Both the position numbers and the translations under genes were made by a program. From the NCBI GenBank assembly GCA_964595075.1, contig CAZQNT010000002.1, positions 23,806 to 87,805 of the forward strand: 64,000 nucleotides of DNA, in the 5' to 3' direction. This stretch comes from JAHJFW01 sp964595075 (GTDB taxonomy: Bacteria > Patescibacteriota > Patescibacteriia > 2-12-FULL-60-25). Every line of letters begins with the position of its first letter. The stretch's first letter is position 1. Of this stretch, positions 1 through 8,774 are shown one piece after another. The notes beneath the pieces were generated by a model. The model was not told the origin of the DNA, made no database searches, and saw only the letters and a list, made by a program, of their open reading frames with translations.

Positions 1-817
1 ATCGGATGCGAGGATTGGACACCGCGCCGATTGTGACGACCGTATTCGTGAAGTCGATACGCAACGCTTGTGCGGTATTGCCGAGCAGGTTTGTGATTTG
101 CGATTGATCGTCGTATACGAGCTCAATCTCCCCTTCCGCTTGGAACTGACGGTTCAGGATGTCGATCGGGTCTACGCTTCCAAGTGCGCGGTCGTCGTCT
201 ACGTTCTTGGAAATCTTGAGTGTCACTTTGCGAACTTTGATAGGTGTCGCACCGGCCAATCCCGAGATTGCTGACGCGAAGCGAATATCGCCCATGGTCG
301 GTAAGAAGATGTTCTCCGCTACATAGGTCGCCGAACGGGATTGTGTCACGCCTGCTTTGGAACGGAATCCAAATTTGGCCATGGCATGCTTGTCGAGCTC
401 GACCGCGAATTCGAGGTCAGTAAGCATTGCAAGCGCGTAGTCTTTGCCGGCATTCGGTTCTTTGAGATGGACGGAGATCGACTGGTGCTGGTTGGATTGC
501 TGAACGGAAAACGTGTGATCATACACGCCGCTCTCGACGGTCGTATCGTTCACGGCTCCAAAAATTCCGAGCATGAGGAGTCCGATGGATTTGTCTCGAA
601 CCGGAAGCTTGAAATTGCCCTCAGCGTACTTCTCGACGATCTGGGCGTCGATGGAGTTCTCGATGAGGTTGCGTGACGATTCGTCGGTTGCATGCGCGAC
701 TCGTTCGTCAATGGAAACTTCCGATGGTCGGAGCCAGTAGCCTGGCGCGACGGCGGTGCCTCGGACGGTTTCTTTGCCGACGCCGAGATCAATGCGGGAA
801 CCTGTAAATTTGGACAT
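1..817 (-). CDS. Phage tail tube protein, partial at the window edge
   Basis: The reading frame is open from the ATG at 815-817 to the left edge, giving the first 272 residues. It begins MSKFTGSRIDLGVGKETVRG and continues with alternating beta-rich segments, including a stretch near residue 180 reading TPIKVRKVTLKISKNVDDD. This style is typical of major tail proteins that polymerise into the tube of siphovirus or myovirus tails. The position supports the call: it follows the head-tail connector, gp10-like and terminator-like genes in the usual capsid-to-tail order. The C-terminus, and any tape measure or chaperone genes, lie outside the window. The tail-tube role is inferred from gene order and composition rather than from a recognised signature motif. 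Confidence 0.6.
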   Translation of the reverse strand, partial: MSKFTGSRIDLGVGKETVRGTAVAPGYWLRPSEVSIDERVAHATDESSRNLIENSIDAQIVEKYAEGNFKLPVRDKSIGLLMLGIFGAVNDTTVESGVYDHTFSVQQSNQHQSISVHLKEPNAGKDYALAMLTDLEFAVELDKHAMAKFGFRSKAGVTQSRSATYVAENIFLPTMGDIRFASAISGLAGATPIKVRKVTLKISKNVDDDRALGSVDPIDILNRQFQAEGEIELVYDDQSQITNLLGNTAQALRIDFTNTVVTIGAVSNPRIR

Positions 818-820
818 ATA

Positions 821-1033
821 TTATGGAGTGGAAATATCAAAACGGCGGTTGTATTCGGCAACCGCCTCTTCGAATGAATCGGCAACAATAGTCGTGGGCG
901 GGCGTCCGCCTTCCGCGCTGAAATAAAATTCCTGCGCTCCGCCCCGCGCTTCATTTTGGACGGCGAGCCTCCGCTCCTCGCTCTTGGAGCGCGGTGCGGA
1001 TCCGAACGCCTTGTTTTCGGCTTTCTCGATCAT
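821..1033 (-). CDS. Small phage protein of unknown function (70 aa)
   Basis: A 70-residue, charged, probably soluble protein between the tail-terminator-like gene and the tail tube gene. Its stop lies 3 bases before the tail tube start, so the two are probably translated together. The C-terminal half (ADSFEEAVAEYNRRFDIS) resembles an amphipathic helix. I recognise no family. It could be an adaptor or chaperone of tail assembly, but only its place in the operon suggests that. Confidence 0.5.
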   Translation of the reverse strand: MIEKAENKAFGSAPRSKSEERRLAVQNEARGGAQEFYFSAEGGRPPTTIVADSFEEAVAEYNRRFDISTP

Positions 1034-1084
1034 ACGGATGAAGCGTATCCATCCGCAGACTTGGAAAGCCCGAGCTATCCACAG

Positions 1085-1522
1085 CTAGGCATTCCCCTGC
1101 ACTTTGCGGCATTTGAGCGTGAGCACCGATACGTAGTGAGGTTTTCCACGCCACTCGATCACGCCTGATCTTGAAAGTGCGGGATATACGTCTCCGTCAC
1201 ATACACCTCCGAGCGTACGGTCGTGAGCGAATTGGTAGATAAGGTCGTCGATGACTGCATCCAAGGATTTTTCTGCCGTCGCAATCCCTACGTTGTCCAT
1301 CTCGGCATAAAGCAAAATATCGAATTGATACTCGATGAGATCTTCTTGGTTGGTGAAATAGGAACCTTCCGATACGGCACGGCGGAGTTCCGCAACCGGA
1401 TAGCTTGCGATATCGAGCTTCTGCTGGTCTTGTTCTCCATCGTAAACCTCGCCAAGCACGCTCGCTGTTTTGCGAGCATCAAGTTTGGCTTTCAATGCGG
1501 ATCGAATAGAAACGAGTGACAT
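1085..1522 (-). CDS. Putative tail terminator / tail completion protein
   Basis: A 145-residue soluble protein starting MSLVSIRSALKAKLDARKTA. It lies directly downstream of the HK97 gp10-like gene (1-base gap) and upstream of the tail tube gene. In HK97-like and lambda-like phages this slot encodes the tail terminator that caps the tail tube and joins it to the head connector, usually at 130-150 residues. The pattern of an N-terminal helix followed by mixed alpha/beta segments with a terminal strand (YVSVLTLKCRKV) fits that family. No diagnostic motif was identified, so the call is mainly positional. Confidence 0.5.
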   Translation of the reverse strand: MSLVSIRSALKAKLDARKTASVLGEVYDGEQDQQKLDIASYPVAELRRAVSEGSYFTNQEDLIEYQFDILLYAEMDNVGIATAEKSLDAVIDDLIYQFAHDRTLGGVCDGDVYPALSRSGVIEWRGKPHYVSVLTLKCRKVQGNA

Positions 1523-1523
1523 A

Positions 1524-1910
1524 TTAAAAAGCTGGAACGCGCATTGTCTCCATTATTTTCTGCGCAGCCTCTTCGAAACGCTTGTTGATGAGGGGTTCGG
1601 ATGCCTGAGCAAGCTTCTCCATGAATTTGCGAGGCTTGATATACCGCGTGCCTTGGTCGACGTAGATCGCGTATTCGACCGTAGGGCCGACGGCGCGCCA
1701 AAGATTTCCGCGAACGATGCCCTCTTTGAATGATTGCGACATACGAGTCGTGCGATACGGAACGATTCCGCGATGCGGTAACGCGTAATTCAAAACGATG
1801 TCGACGGAACGGTCGAGGGCTTCGTCGATTTGCTCAAGCGACGTTTGCGGATATCGAGCAACTGCCACGCGGAGATCGTCCAGATTCCTGATGCGGATGG
1901 TGATTGGCAT
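1524..1910 (-). CDS. HK97 gp10-like head-tail connector protein
   Basis: A protein of 128 residues. The longer open frame begins at 2021, but that start would overlap the upstream connector gene by more than 100 bases. The ATG at 1908-1910 sits one base after the upstream stop in a TGATATG junction and is preferred. The segment VEYAIYVDQGTRYIKPRKFMEKL (about residues 83-105) matches the hallmark of HK97-gp10-like proteins, a YA.YVE.GT core followed by a proline-phenylalanine region. These proteins form the neck joining the portal complex to the tail. The neighbours on both sides agree with this role. Confidence 0.75.
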   Translation of the reverse strand: MPITIRIRNLDDLRVAVARYPQTSLEQIDEALDRSVDIVLNYALPHRGIVPYRTTRMSQSFKEGIVRGNLWRAVGPTVEYAIYVDQGTRYIKPRKFMEKLAQASEPLINKRFEEAAQKIMETMRVPAF

Positions 1911-1911
1911 A

Positions 1912-2529
1912 TCATCCCAAATAGACTCGACGATAACGGTCGAGGGGAAGCTGTTCCTCTGGTTCCAAAGTTTCCATCCACATCGCCATAGCTTCCCCTG
2001 CCTGTTCTCGGCTTTTGCCAACGCTTTCGCGCTTTTTGAAGGCTTTGATCGTGATCCTCTCGCAGAGATCGGATAAATCGAATGGGAGATTATGCTTGGT
2101 CAAATCCGTATCATGAGCGAAATCAATTTTGTATCCAGCCGTATAGCTCGCTTGGATATTATTCGTGCCTCTTGGCACGCCTCCGTAGATGCGGATGAGG
2201 CCGGATGAACCATCGCCGACAAGTTCGAATTCCACGGGGAGAAAATCAGTCCATGCGGGAAAGGTCGGAACGCCAGCTCGGTATTGCAGGCTCGTAAGTG
2301 CCGTGACTGGCGCCTGTTTCAACATGACCATCCGCGTCCCTTCGGACTCCACGAGGTAAAGTTCGTTCGTATAATTCGCCTCTTTAAATCTGCGGTCGCA
2401 AGATGATTCGATGAGATCCGTAGACGCGTTGATCAGTCGTTCCAAAAGCGTATCAAAACCCGCGCTCGTGAGGCCGAGACGGTCTTTGACCCGTTGGAGC
2501 GAGGTGAGGGCGTAAGCGGTCGTGGCCAT
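1912..2529 (-). CDS. Head-tail connector protein, gp6-like
   Basis: A 205-residue protein opening with a helix-rich region (LTSLQRVKDRLGLTSAGFDTLLERLINASTDLIESSCDRRF) that is characteristic of the Phage_gp6 / YqbG family of DNA-packaging head-tail connectors. In that fold an N-terminal helical bundle docks on the portal and closes the head after packaging. The remainder is beta-rich. The gene follows the capsid genes and overlaps the translation-start region of the gp10-like gene, the classic order in HK97-type morphogenesis modules. Confidence 0.75.
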   Translation of the reverse strand: MATTAYALTSLQRVKDRLGLTSAGFDTLLERLINASTDLIESSCDRRFKEANYTNELYLVESEGTRMVMLKQAPVTALTSLQYRAGVPTFPAWTDFLPVEFELVGDGSSGLIRIYGGVPRGTNNIQASYTAGYKIDFAHDTDLTKHNLPFDLSDLCERITIKAFKKRESVGKSREQAGEAMAMWMETLEPEEQLPLDRYRRVYLG

Positions 2530-2554
2530 AGCAGTATTCTAAACGATACGGGAT

Positions 2555-2583
2555 TGTCGGGGAGCATGCTCTACTCCCCGACA
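2555..2583 (-). other. Intercistronic 10-bp hairpin after the capsid genes
   Basis: A perfect 10-bp stem (TGTCGGGGAG / CTCCCCGACA) with a 9-base loop lies in the 67-base gap between the decoration-like gene and the gp6-like gene. On the minus strand it is not followed by a run of T, so it is not an ordinary intrinsic terminator. It is more likely an mRNA processing or stabilising hairpin that separates strongly expressed capsid mRNA from the neck and tail genes. Confidence 0.55.
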
Positions 2584-2596
2584 AAGGCCGCCCCGT

Positions 2597-3013
2597 CTAG
2601 ACCACGGCGTCCGGCACGATTGCCGGATTCTGCGCCGCGCGTCCAAGGTTGAACGATCCCGTGAGAGCGATGGAAGGCGTCGTACCTCCAACCGTCAGCA
2701 CAAGACGCATATAGCGCTTGCGGTTTCCGGTTCCCAGACCGTTCACGCCGATCGTTTTGATCTGGCTTGATTCGGTGATGGTGACCGATGCGCCGGCGAC
2801 GTCGGCCATGTCCGAACCGTCGTCTTCGTCTCCTTCTTGGAGCTTCACGGCGTAGGTTTCGTCGGTGTCCGTCGTGTCGATCGTACCGGCCGTGATGACG
2901 GCTTGCAGGTTATCGAATCCCATGGTGTCGACCACGGTGCCTTCGGTATTTGCGGTCAACGCATCCGGACCGAGCGAGGCGAGGACTTTAATGTTTTCTG
3001 CCACTGTTTTCAT
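2597..3013 (-). CDS. Putative capsid decoration or head fibre-type protein
   Basis: A 138-residue protein rich in Thr, Gly, Ala and Val and poor in Lys, with repeated short beta-strand patterns (DNLQAVITAGTIDTTDTDETYAVKL, then ADVAGASVTITESSQ). It starts within the last bases of the preceding 60-residue gene (ATGA overlap) and lies two genes downstream of the major capsid protein. A small beta-rich protein in that position is commonly a head decoration or stabilisation protein. No family motif was recognised, so the role is inferred from composition and position. Confidence 0.5.
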   Translation of the reverse strand: MKTVAENIKVLASLGPDALTANTEGTVVDTMGFDNLQAVITAGTIDTTDTDETYAVKLQEGDEDDGSDMADVAGASVTITESSQIKTIGVNGLGTGNRKRYMRLVLTVGGTTPSIALTGSFNLGRAAQNPAIVPDAVV

Positions 3014-3192
3014 ACGTGTGGTTTGAGTGAATGAGATTTGGACGTCCGCTTTGTTTTCGTCGTCCCTTCCGTCTTTTCCAAATATTCCGAACCGTAGGCG
3101 AGCGCCTCCTCGTTCGTGATTTCGACCGTCTCCCCCGCTTCCTTGCGGTCGCCATGGATGATGATCGGTTTCAGGACTTTGAAGGCGCTCAT
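3010..3192 (-). CDS. Small phage protein next to the capsid gene (60 aa)
   Basis: A 60-residue protein starting MSAFKVLKPIIIHGDRKEAG. The frame extends further upstream to 3309, but that would overlap the capsid gene by more than 100 bases. The ATG at 3190-3192 follows the capsid stop by 4 bases and is the likely start. The N-terminal half looks like a small beta barrel (FKVLKPIIIHGDRKEAGETVEITNEEALAYGSEYLEK), a shape often seen in proteins beside major capsid genes. The tail is basic (TKRTSKSHSLKPHV). Function unknown. Confidence 0.6.
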   Translation of the reverse strand: MSAFKVLKPIIIHGDRKEAGETVEITNEEALAYGSEYLEKTEGTTKTKRTSKSHSLKPHV

Positions 3193-3196
3193 ACGA

Positions 3197-4384
3197 TTAG
3201 GAGCTTGCCGTCTTGATGGCGGTGAGTGCTTGCGGGAGCGAGATGACGGCCGCATGGCGGTTGCCCATGACCATGCCGATCTGGCGAGCCAAGGCGACTT
3301 CCTTGCCACCGAACGTACCGCTCGTGAAGCGATCCATTTCCATTTCGTTCTTCATACCGAGGCCGACCGCTTTGAGCGTGCCGAACACGCCGAATTTGGT
3401 TCCGGCGGCGGAATCGCTGAATGCGGGGAGATGGCGCACGGTGAAGACAGGAAATCCGAGAATCGAACCTGCGGGTTTCGGTCCGCCGTTTTGCGGGTTG
3501 ACCGAAAGCGTCTGCGGGTTCAAGCCTGCGAGTTGCAGGACGTAGAAACCGGCGTCGTCCTTCTGCGCGCGGAGTTTCGCCCAGACCGTTCGGCTGAAAT
3601 AAAAGGCAGCCGAGTCGAGGGTGGATTCCTCAACGCTCGCGATCACGTCGGACGAATCGTCGATGATCTTGTACGAGTCAAAGCCTGTTTTGCCGGACGA
3701 GAGCGAGTACGTATTCACTTCTTTGCTTGCCATGATGCCGACGAACGGATGGCCGGTGCCTGCGAACACCTGTTTGTCGATCATGTTGGACATGGCTTCG
3801 GCAGCGAGTGCCATGAGCCAGTCAGCCACGGCTGGGGTCGCTTCGGCCAAGAGATCCTTGCCCAAAACGAATGCGAGCTGCCAGCTTTTGGCGATGAGGC
3901 GGGCGGTCTTGAACGTGATACCCGTGACGTTTCCGACGGCATCGACGCCAAGATATTCGCCTTCGAGGAACGAGCCTCCGTAGGCAGGAATATCGAGTTC
4001 GTCGCCTTTCATGTCCCAACGCGCACACTGCGAAACGGCCACGCCAACGGTTGCAGCGATGCGCAAGATGGCGTTTGCGACTTCGGTCGGCACGAGGTAT
4101 CCGCCGCGCGAATCCTGATCGCCGATAATGGCTTCGCCGGACTTTGTCTGCAACACCACCGTCTTCACGAATTTGGCGAATTCGGTTTTCTGAGCGTCCG
4201 AAAGGCCGGTCTTGTCGTGACCCAAGACGATACGTTCAAGCTTCAGTTGCTCAACGGCTTCACGCACCATTCCGGCGCGTTCGTCGCCGATGAGCGCCTT
4301 CACTTTCTCGTGGAGGGCATTGTCGAGATGCCCCTTAATGTCTTCCGCGAGTTCTGTCTTGAACTGTTCGAGTTCTTTCAACAT
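3197..4384 (-). CDS. Major capsid protein, HK97 fold
   Basis: A 395-residue protein. Residues 1 to about 95 are charged and helical (LKELEQFKTELAEDIKGHL, then LVREAVEQLKLERI), consistent with the scaffolding delta-domain of HK97-type capsids that the prohead protease removes. From about residue 90 the sequence SRGGYLVPTEVANAILRIA matches the start of mature HK97-type capsid subunits, where GGYLVP.E is typical. A loop region (PAYGGSFLEGEYLGVDAVGN) and a core with KDLLAEATPAVADWLMALAAEAMSNMIDKQVFAGTG follow. The protease gene is 5 bases upstream in the same transcript, as in HK97. Confidence 0.9.
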   Translation of the reverse strand: MLKELEQFKTELAEDIKGHLDNALHEKVKALIGDERAGMVREAVEQLKLERIVLGHDKTGLSDAQKTEFAKFVKTVVLQTKSGEAIIGDQDSRGGYLVPTEVANAILRIAATVGVAVSQCARWDMKGDELDIPAYGGSFLEGEYLGVDAVGNVTGITFKTARLIAKSWQLAFVLGKDLLAEATPAVADWLMALAAEAMSNMIDKQVFAGTGHPFVGIMASKEVNTYSLSSGKTGFDSYKIIDDSSDVIASVEESTLDSAAFYFSRTVWAKLRAQKDDAGFYVLQLAGLNPQTLSVNPQNGGPKPAGSILGFPVFTVRHLPAFSDSAAGTKFGVFGTLKAVGLGMKNEMEMDRFTSGTFGGKEVALARQIGMVMGNRHAAVISLPQALTAIKTASS

Positions 4385-4389
4385 AGAGA

Positions 4390-5208
4390 TTATTTAGTAC
4401 GAATGAATAATTTGCTCTTTGCGAGAGCTTCCGAGGTTGCCGTGTTTACGGCACGCAAGACCTGACGTTGGAGAAGCCACTGCTTGAAGACTTCTTCGTC
4501 AGACCCTTCGTCGCTCGACCTTTGCTTCGGGGCGCTCCCATCAGGCGCGTCCTTCCCCTCGGAACCCTGGGCTTCCGCTCCGTTTAAGAGCTGCTCCAAA
4601 GCACCGCTTGCTTGTTCCAATAGGTTGATGGCATTTTCAATCTGCGTCCGCGTGTCCGTTGAGATCGTCCGTCCTGCTTTCTCAGCCGGTTCTGGTTGTT
4701 TCGGCTCTTCGGGTTTCTCCGGTTCCTCTGTTTTCCCGATGAACGCTTCGACCGCTTTCGCTTCAGTATCTCCAATGTCTTTGACGGAAAGCGTTCGAGC
4801 ATTCGGATTGCAGGGAACGGCCACGAAGCTGATTTCGAGGAGCTCGTTCTTCATCGACCCATCTTGTGCCTGATTGCGCATGAACCCGACGGACACCGTG
4901 TCGAGAAAACCTTGTTCGACCATTTCTTTCGTCTCCCGAGCTGCATCCGTGATGTCGTGGAACAGGGGCTCGAATAAAAGCTGACGGTTTTCAGAGCGAA
5001 CATTCTCTGCGAGTCCGACAATGGACTTCACGGAGTAGTCGTGGTCGATAAGCAGACGTGGTGACTTTTGAAAGTTCGAGAGATCCCAGCTTGAAACGGG
5101 AATCGCTTCGCCGGAACGGTCAATCGTTTCGTCGCTCGCCACAATCGTCACTCGTCCGTCAGCGGCTTTGGTGATGGTTGCTTTGAGTTGTATTTTTTCG
5201 GTTTGCAT
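4390..5208 (-). CDS. Prohead serine protease, peptidase S78 / HK97 gp4-like
   Basis: A 272-residue protein. Residues 1 to about 150 form the protease domain. A conserved histidine is in LIDHDYSVKS (H56) and the predicted nucleophile serine in FLDTVSVGFM (S106), followed by the ELLEISFVAVPCNPNA segment that marks the family. The enzyme cleaves the scaffold part of the capsid protein and itself during head maturation. Residues from about 155 to 215 are a low-complexity Glu/Pro/Lys linker (EEPEKPEEPKQPEPAEK) and the rest is helical, perhaps an internal targeting region. The gene lies between portal and capsid genes as in HK97. Confidence 0.9.
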   Translation of the reverse strand: MQTEKIQLKATITKAADGRVTIVASDETIDRSGEAIPVSSWDLSNFQKSPRLLIDHDYSVKSIVGLAENVRSENRQLLFEPLFHDITDAARETKEMVEQGFLDTVSVGFMRNQAQDGSMKNELLEISFVAVPCNPNARTLSVKDIGDTEAKAVEAFIGKTEEPEKPEEPKQPEPAEKAGRTISTDTRTQIENAINLLEQASGALEQLLNGAEAQGSEGKDAPDGSAPKQRSSDEGSDEEVFKQWLLQRQVLRAVNTATSEALAKSKLFIRTK

Positions 5209-5263
5209 ACCTTGGAAAGAAGCGTATCGGGTTAATGACGCACAATCGTTTCGTTATCCACAA

Positions 5264-7366
5264 TCAATCTTGAAGCTCTTCGACCTGCGGCACGACTTGG
5301 CATCGACAATTCGGATGAAGCGCTCCTCCGGTCACGTTTGCGTAGTCAACAGGCATGGTTCCGCCTTCCGATCCCTGCACCACATCGCCCTTGTCGTAGA
5401 AGTTTTCGTCGATGCCGACGACGGTTCCATGGAGCGGGGCGCAAAATTCACACACTTGTTCATCGGCCGCCGTATACCAGACGAGCTTTTGCACGCCCGA
5501 TTGTCTGTACGCCTCGCGTCCGGCCATGTTGGCCACACGGAATGCTTCGGTTTTTGCCACGCGTTCTGCACGAACATCGGATGAGAATTCGCCAATATCG
5601 CTGATGCGGTTCTTGAGCTTGTCGATCCCCTCGCCCGCATCAAGTCCAGCCTTGAGGGCATCTCTGAGCAAACGCATCGTTTCCTCCTGATACGTTTCGG
5701 CCATGAGTCCGACGGCGTCGTTCACGGCTTGATCGACTCGGGCAGCAGTCTCGTCGAATGCGCCGCCAATAAGGTCGGCAGAGGTCCTTCCTTCGCTTCG
5801 GTACAGATCGTAAAATATCGGACGAACTGCGCTCACGATGATGCGGACTTCTGAACGCGGATCGATTAAGGTGGCGAGATCAAACGCCTTTGATTGTTCT
5901 TCCAGATTGGCTGACGCGCGTTCGGCCATGCCTTGGGCGTACTTCGCCATCTTCTTCTTGATAAGTTTCTCGTACGGATCCACGCGGTTCGCAAAAGCCT
6001 GCCATCTCGCTTCCTCCCGCATGAGCTTGAAAGCATTGAAGATAAGGCCAAGACTTTTCGTAGCTTTTTCGGAGACTGTCTGTACGGCGACATCGACCCT
6101 CGTATCTGCTTCCTCCATGCGTTTAGCTTCCTTGAAGGCTGGATAGGCTGAACGTGGCGCAAGCGATTTATTCGGTTGGACTTTCGGCGATCCGACTGGC
6201 ATCTGTGAAAACGGAGCCATGACCGAATCTCCATTGTCGATCGGTTCAAGCCCAAGCTCGTCGCGTACTTCGTTTACGGTTTCGTATGGTGCGCCTCCGA
6301 GGGCTGCCATGCGCTTCTTGATGGCCAAGTCTTCGTCTTCCGGAACCACGTTGTCGAATTCGACGATTAAGTCCTTGCCGAATCGTGGGATGAGAAGGAC
6401 ATTTAAAAAAGTTGCGATGCGACGCAATCGAGGCATAATCGTGCGGAGCGCATAGATGTAGTTCGTGGCATCGGCGGTCGCGCGGTTCAAGTTCTCGCCA
6501 GCCCCAAGTCCGAGTACCACATGGGGAGTCCGCATCCCCGACAGAATGTCGTCTCTGGACCACTTGAGCTGTTCTACGAAATCCATTTCCTTTTGGCTCC
6601 AACCCATCTTGTCCGGCTCGACGCCATCGGGAAGGATTGCAACCTTGTGCGCATTCTCGGTGCCGCGATAGCGGTCTTCGAACTGCATGCGGATCGGATC
6701 CATCTGCTCTCGTGTCTTGAACTTGGATTTGAGGATGAGATCCGGCCGTGCGCTGTTGCGGAAAAACGCGCGATTCCATTGACGTGTGGATAGATCGAGG
6801 TCGACTGAGTCGGACATAGCCTGCACCGCTCCGAACCCGAGAATCGGATCGTCGGGGTTCGATTCCCTGATATGCAAAATCTGGTACGGCTGAAAAACGT
6901 ATTCGCGCGATTTGTGTCGGTATTTGTACGCGACGATGGACTCGGGAAAGGAATCCGTCCGGACGATGGTGACGTTCTGCGCCTTGAGAAAATAAAGTGC
7001 TTTCGGCTTGGAGGTCGGCGAGTCCGCTCCGTCCATGTAGATGTAGGCGTTGCCGTAGAAGTCGAGAGACATGCTGAGCATCTCGAGTAGTTCGGAATGA
7101 GTTGAGATCGGATTCGGTTTATGCAAAAGGTCGAGCGCGGGATGCGAATCGATCTCGCTCCACGATCCGTCAGCCTTGATGCGATACAAACGGAACGCGG
7201 CGTTGCCCACGGTCTCTCCAAGAAGTTTCGCAGCCTTGAATTGCCAGCCGAATGCAACGCTCGACGATCCGTTCAACCAAGATGAAAATGCGTGGCCGAC
7301 TTCGGCGATGCTCTTTCCGCTCCTGTAGAAGTGCCACGTCTCTTTCACGCGATCAATGAGATTCAT
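5264..7366 (-). CDS. Portal protein fused to a MuF-like head morphogenesis domain
   Basis: A single 700-residue frame joins two proteins usually encoded separately. Residues 1 to about 400 are an HK97-type portal: a WLNG start region, NPISTHSELLEMLSMSLDFYGNAYIYMDG, and the QVLHIRES-like QILHIRESNPDDPILGFG. The portal ring is the motor-docking channel for DNA. Residues from about 430 to 700 match the phage Mu F / SPP1 gp7 morphogenesis family, including GREAYRQSGV, EQVCEFCAPLHG and the terminal HPNCRC, whose cysteines and histidine may bind metal. MuF-type proteins are minor capsid components attached to the portal. No stop or frame change separates the halves. Confidence 0.85.
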   Translation of the reverse strand: MNLIDRVKETWHFYRSGKSIAEVGHAFSSWLNGSSSVAFGWQFKAAKLLGETVGNAAFRLYRIKADGSWSEIDSHPALDLLHKPNPISTHSELLEMLSMSLDFYGNAYIYMDGADSPTSKPKALYFLKAQNVTIVRTDSFPESIVAYKYRHKSREYVFQPYQILHIRESNPDDPILGFGAVQAMSDSVDLDLSTRQWNRAFFRNSARPDLILKSKFKTREQMDPIRMQFEDRYRGTENAHKVAILPDGVEPDKMGWSQKEMDFVEQLKWSRDDILSGMRTPHVVLGLGAGENLNRATADATNYIYALRTIMPRLRRIATFLNVLLIPRFGKDLIVEFDNVVPEDEDLAIKKRMAALGGAPYETVNEVRDELGLEPIDNGDSVMAPFSQMPVGSPKVQPNKSLAPRSAYPAFKEAKRMEEADTRVDVAVQTVSEKATKSLGLIFNAFKLMREEARWQAFANRVDPYEKLIKKKMAKYAQGMAERASANLEEQSKAFDLATLIDPRSEVRIIVSAVRPIFYDLYRSEGRTSADLIGGAFDETAARVDQAVNDAVGLMAETYQEETMRLLRDALKAGLDAGEGIDKLKNRISDIGEFSSDVRAERVAKTEAFRVANMAGREAYRQSGVQKLVWYTAADEQVCEFCAPLHGTVVGIDENFYDKGDVVQGSEGGTMPVDYANVTGGALHPNCRCQVVPQVEELQD

Positions 7367-7403
7367 GGCGTAAGCATCGCAAAAACGCGAACGTCAAAGC
7401 CCG

Positions 7404-8774
7404 CTATATCCACAGCATCTCTGGAATCCAGTTGGCACGTTTGGCGTAATGACAGATCGCAAGCGCATCCGCGCGGTCAGGCGAACGCAACCCACGCTTC
7501 TTTGAGTCGTCCTTCGATTCGATTTTTATCTGGCCTTTGGATGTCATCGCGTACTTGATGGAAGCGAGTTGATTCACGAGCACCGGATCGTTTGGAACGG
7601 AGATGCGGCTCTTCTCGAAATCCTCTCGTAGATTCCAGAATATTTCAGCCTTGAGATTGGCAAAGCGTTCCGAATCCTCTGCCGCAGCACCAAAATTAAC
7701 CGGTACGACTGACATTCCCTGTTCGCGCAGCATGTCAGTGACTCCTCCGCCGACGCCCGTATCATCGACGGCCACGAATTCGGCTCCAGCATCCTTGGCC
7801 GCAAGTACGAGCCAACCGGCCGTCTCGTTCGTCGCGCGCTTGTTGACGGACTCGACCAGCTCGTACGTATTGCCGAGAGATTTGAAAATCACGGTCTCGT
7901 CTTCGCCAAAACGCGCAACGTCGCAACCGATGCTTTTGCGTTCGTCGCCTTCTACCTTCGCTCCTATGGCACGCTCAACCCATGAAAGCGGAATGAGCGT
8001 GTCTGACCCCTCAACCGGAAACTGGCCAAGAACCTTGGCTTGAAATAATGGACCGCTGTCTCCCCATTCCGCTTTGCGTTCTTCGACCCACTCTCTTGTG
8101 ACCGCACCCGGAATAACGATTTCGCCAGTGGTGACATTCGGATGTTTAAGGCAGGAAATTTCAATCTTGTGCCAAATGGAACTCTTGAATGTCTCGTAAA
8201 ACGGACCGGATGGAGACGCGGGATTGCCGATAGCGACAATGCGATTGTTCGAACCTGTCGCAAGAGATGTAGCACCCGTCCATGTCTCAGGCGGCACACC
8301 GGCGGCTTCGTCGAGGATGACTAATAGATTTGGCGAATGGAAACCTTGAAGCTTCGTTGAACCGAATTCGCGCTGGTCGACTCCTTCGCGCGTCGAGATC
8401 CCAAGCGCAAAACAATCATCGGAGATTTTCCACTGCGTCGAAAGCAACTCACCGCCAAGTGGAATGCGCGATGAGCGATATGCCGAGGCAATTTCTCCCC
8501 ACAACACCTTCTCGACTTGCGTCCACGTTGGAGCGGTCGTGACGACCTTGGAAGGCTTGAAAACGGTCAGAAACCAAATGGCGAGACGTGCCATGAGCCA
8601 TGACTTCCCCACTCCGTGTCCCGACCTGACAGTGACTCGTTTGTGGCCGACCACGGACTCGGCGACTTCGATTTGTTTTTCCCAAAGTACGGCATCAGGC
8701 CAACAGAGCTTCACGAATCCGACGGGGTCACGCTGGAGTCTAAGCAGGATTCCTTCTGTTCGCCGACTTGCCAT
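7404..8774 (-). CDS. terL: Terminase large subunit
   Basis: A 456-residue packaging motor. The Walker A motif is SGHGVGKS (residues 51-58) and the Walker B with catalytic glutamate is LLVILDEA (about 150-157), followed by the coupling segment ATGSNNRIVAIGNP. The C-terminal nuclease has the acidic residues expected of an RNase H-like fold: SIGCDVARFGEDET near residue 290, AVDDTGVGGG near 345 and DRADALAICH near 435. It translocates DNA into proheads through the portal encoded next in the operon. Its start overlaps the end of the small-subunit candidate by 35 bases. Confidence 0.9.
   Translation of the reverse strand: MASRRTEGILLRLQRDPVGFVKLCWPDAVLWEKQIEVAESVVGHKRVTVRSGHGVGKSWLMARLAIWFLTVFKPSKVVTTAPTWTQVEKVLWGEIASAYRSSRIPLGGELLSTQWKISDDCFALGISTREGVDQREFGSTKLQGFHSPNLLVILDEAAGVPPETWTGATSLATGSNNRIVAIGNPASPSGPFYETFKSSIWHKIEISCLKHPNVTTGEIVIPGAVTREWVEERKAEWGDSGPLFQAKVLGQFPVEGSDTLIPLSWVERAIGAKVEGDERKSIGCDVARFGEDETVIFKSLGNTYELVESVNKRATNETAGWLVLAAKDAGAEFVAVDDTGVGGGVTDMLREQGMSVVPVNFGAAAEDSERFANLKAEIFWNLREDFEKSRISVPNDPVLVNQLASIKYAMTSKGQIKIESKDDSKKRGLRSPDRADALAICHYAKRANWIPEMLWI

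Noticed and set aside
3116..4465. A 449-residue plus-strand frame across the capsid gene
   Set aside because: It lies antisense to the clear HK97 capsid frame and its composition (Arg, His, Cys rich, no motifs) is that of a shadow.
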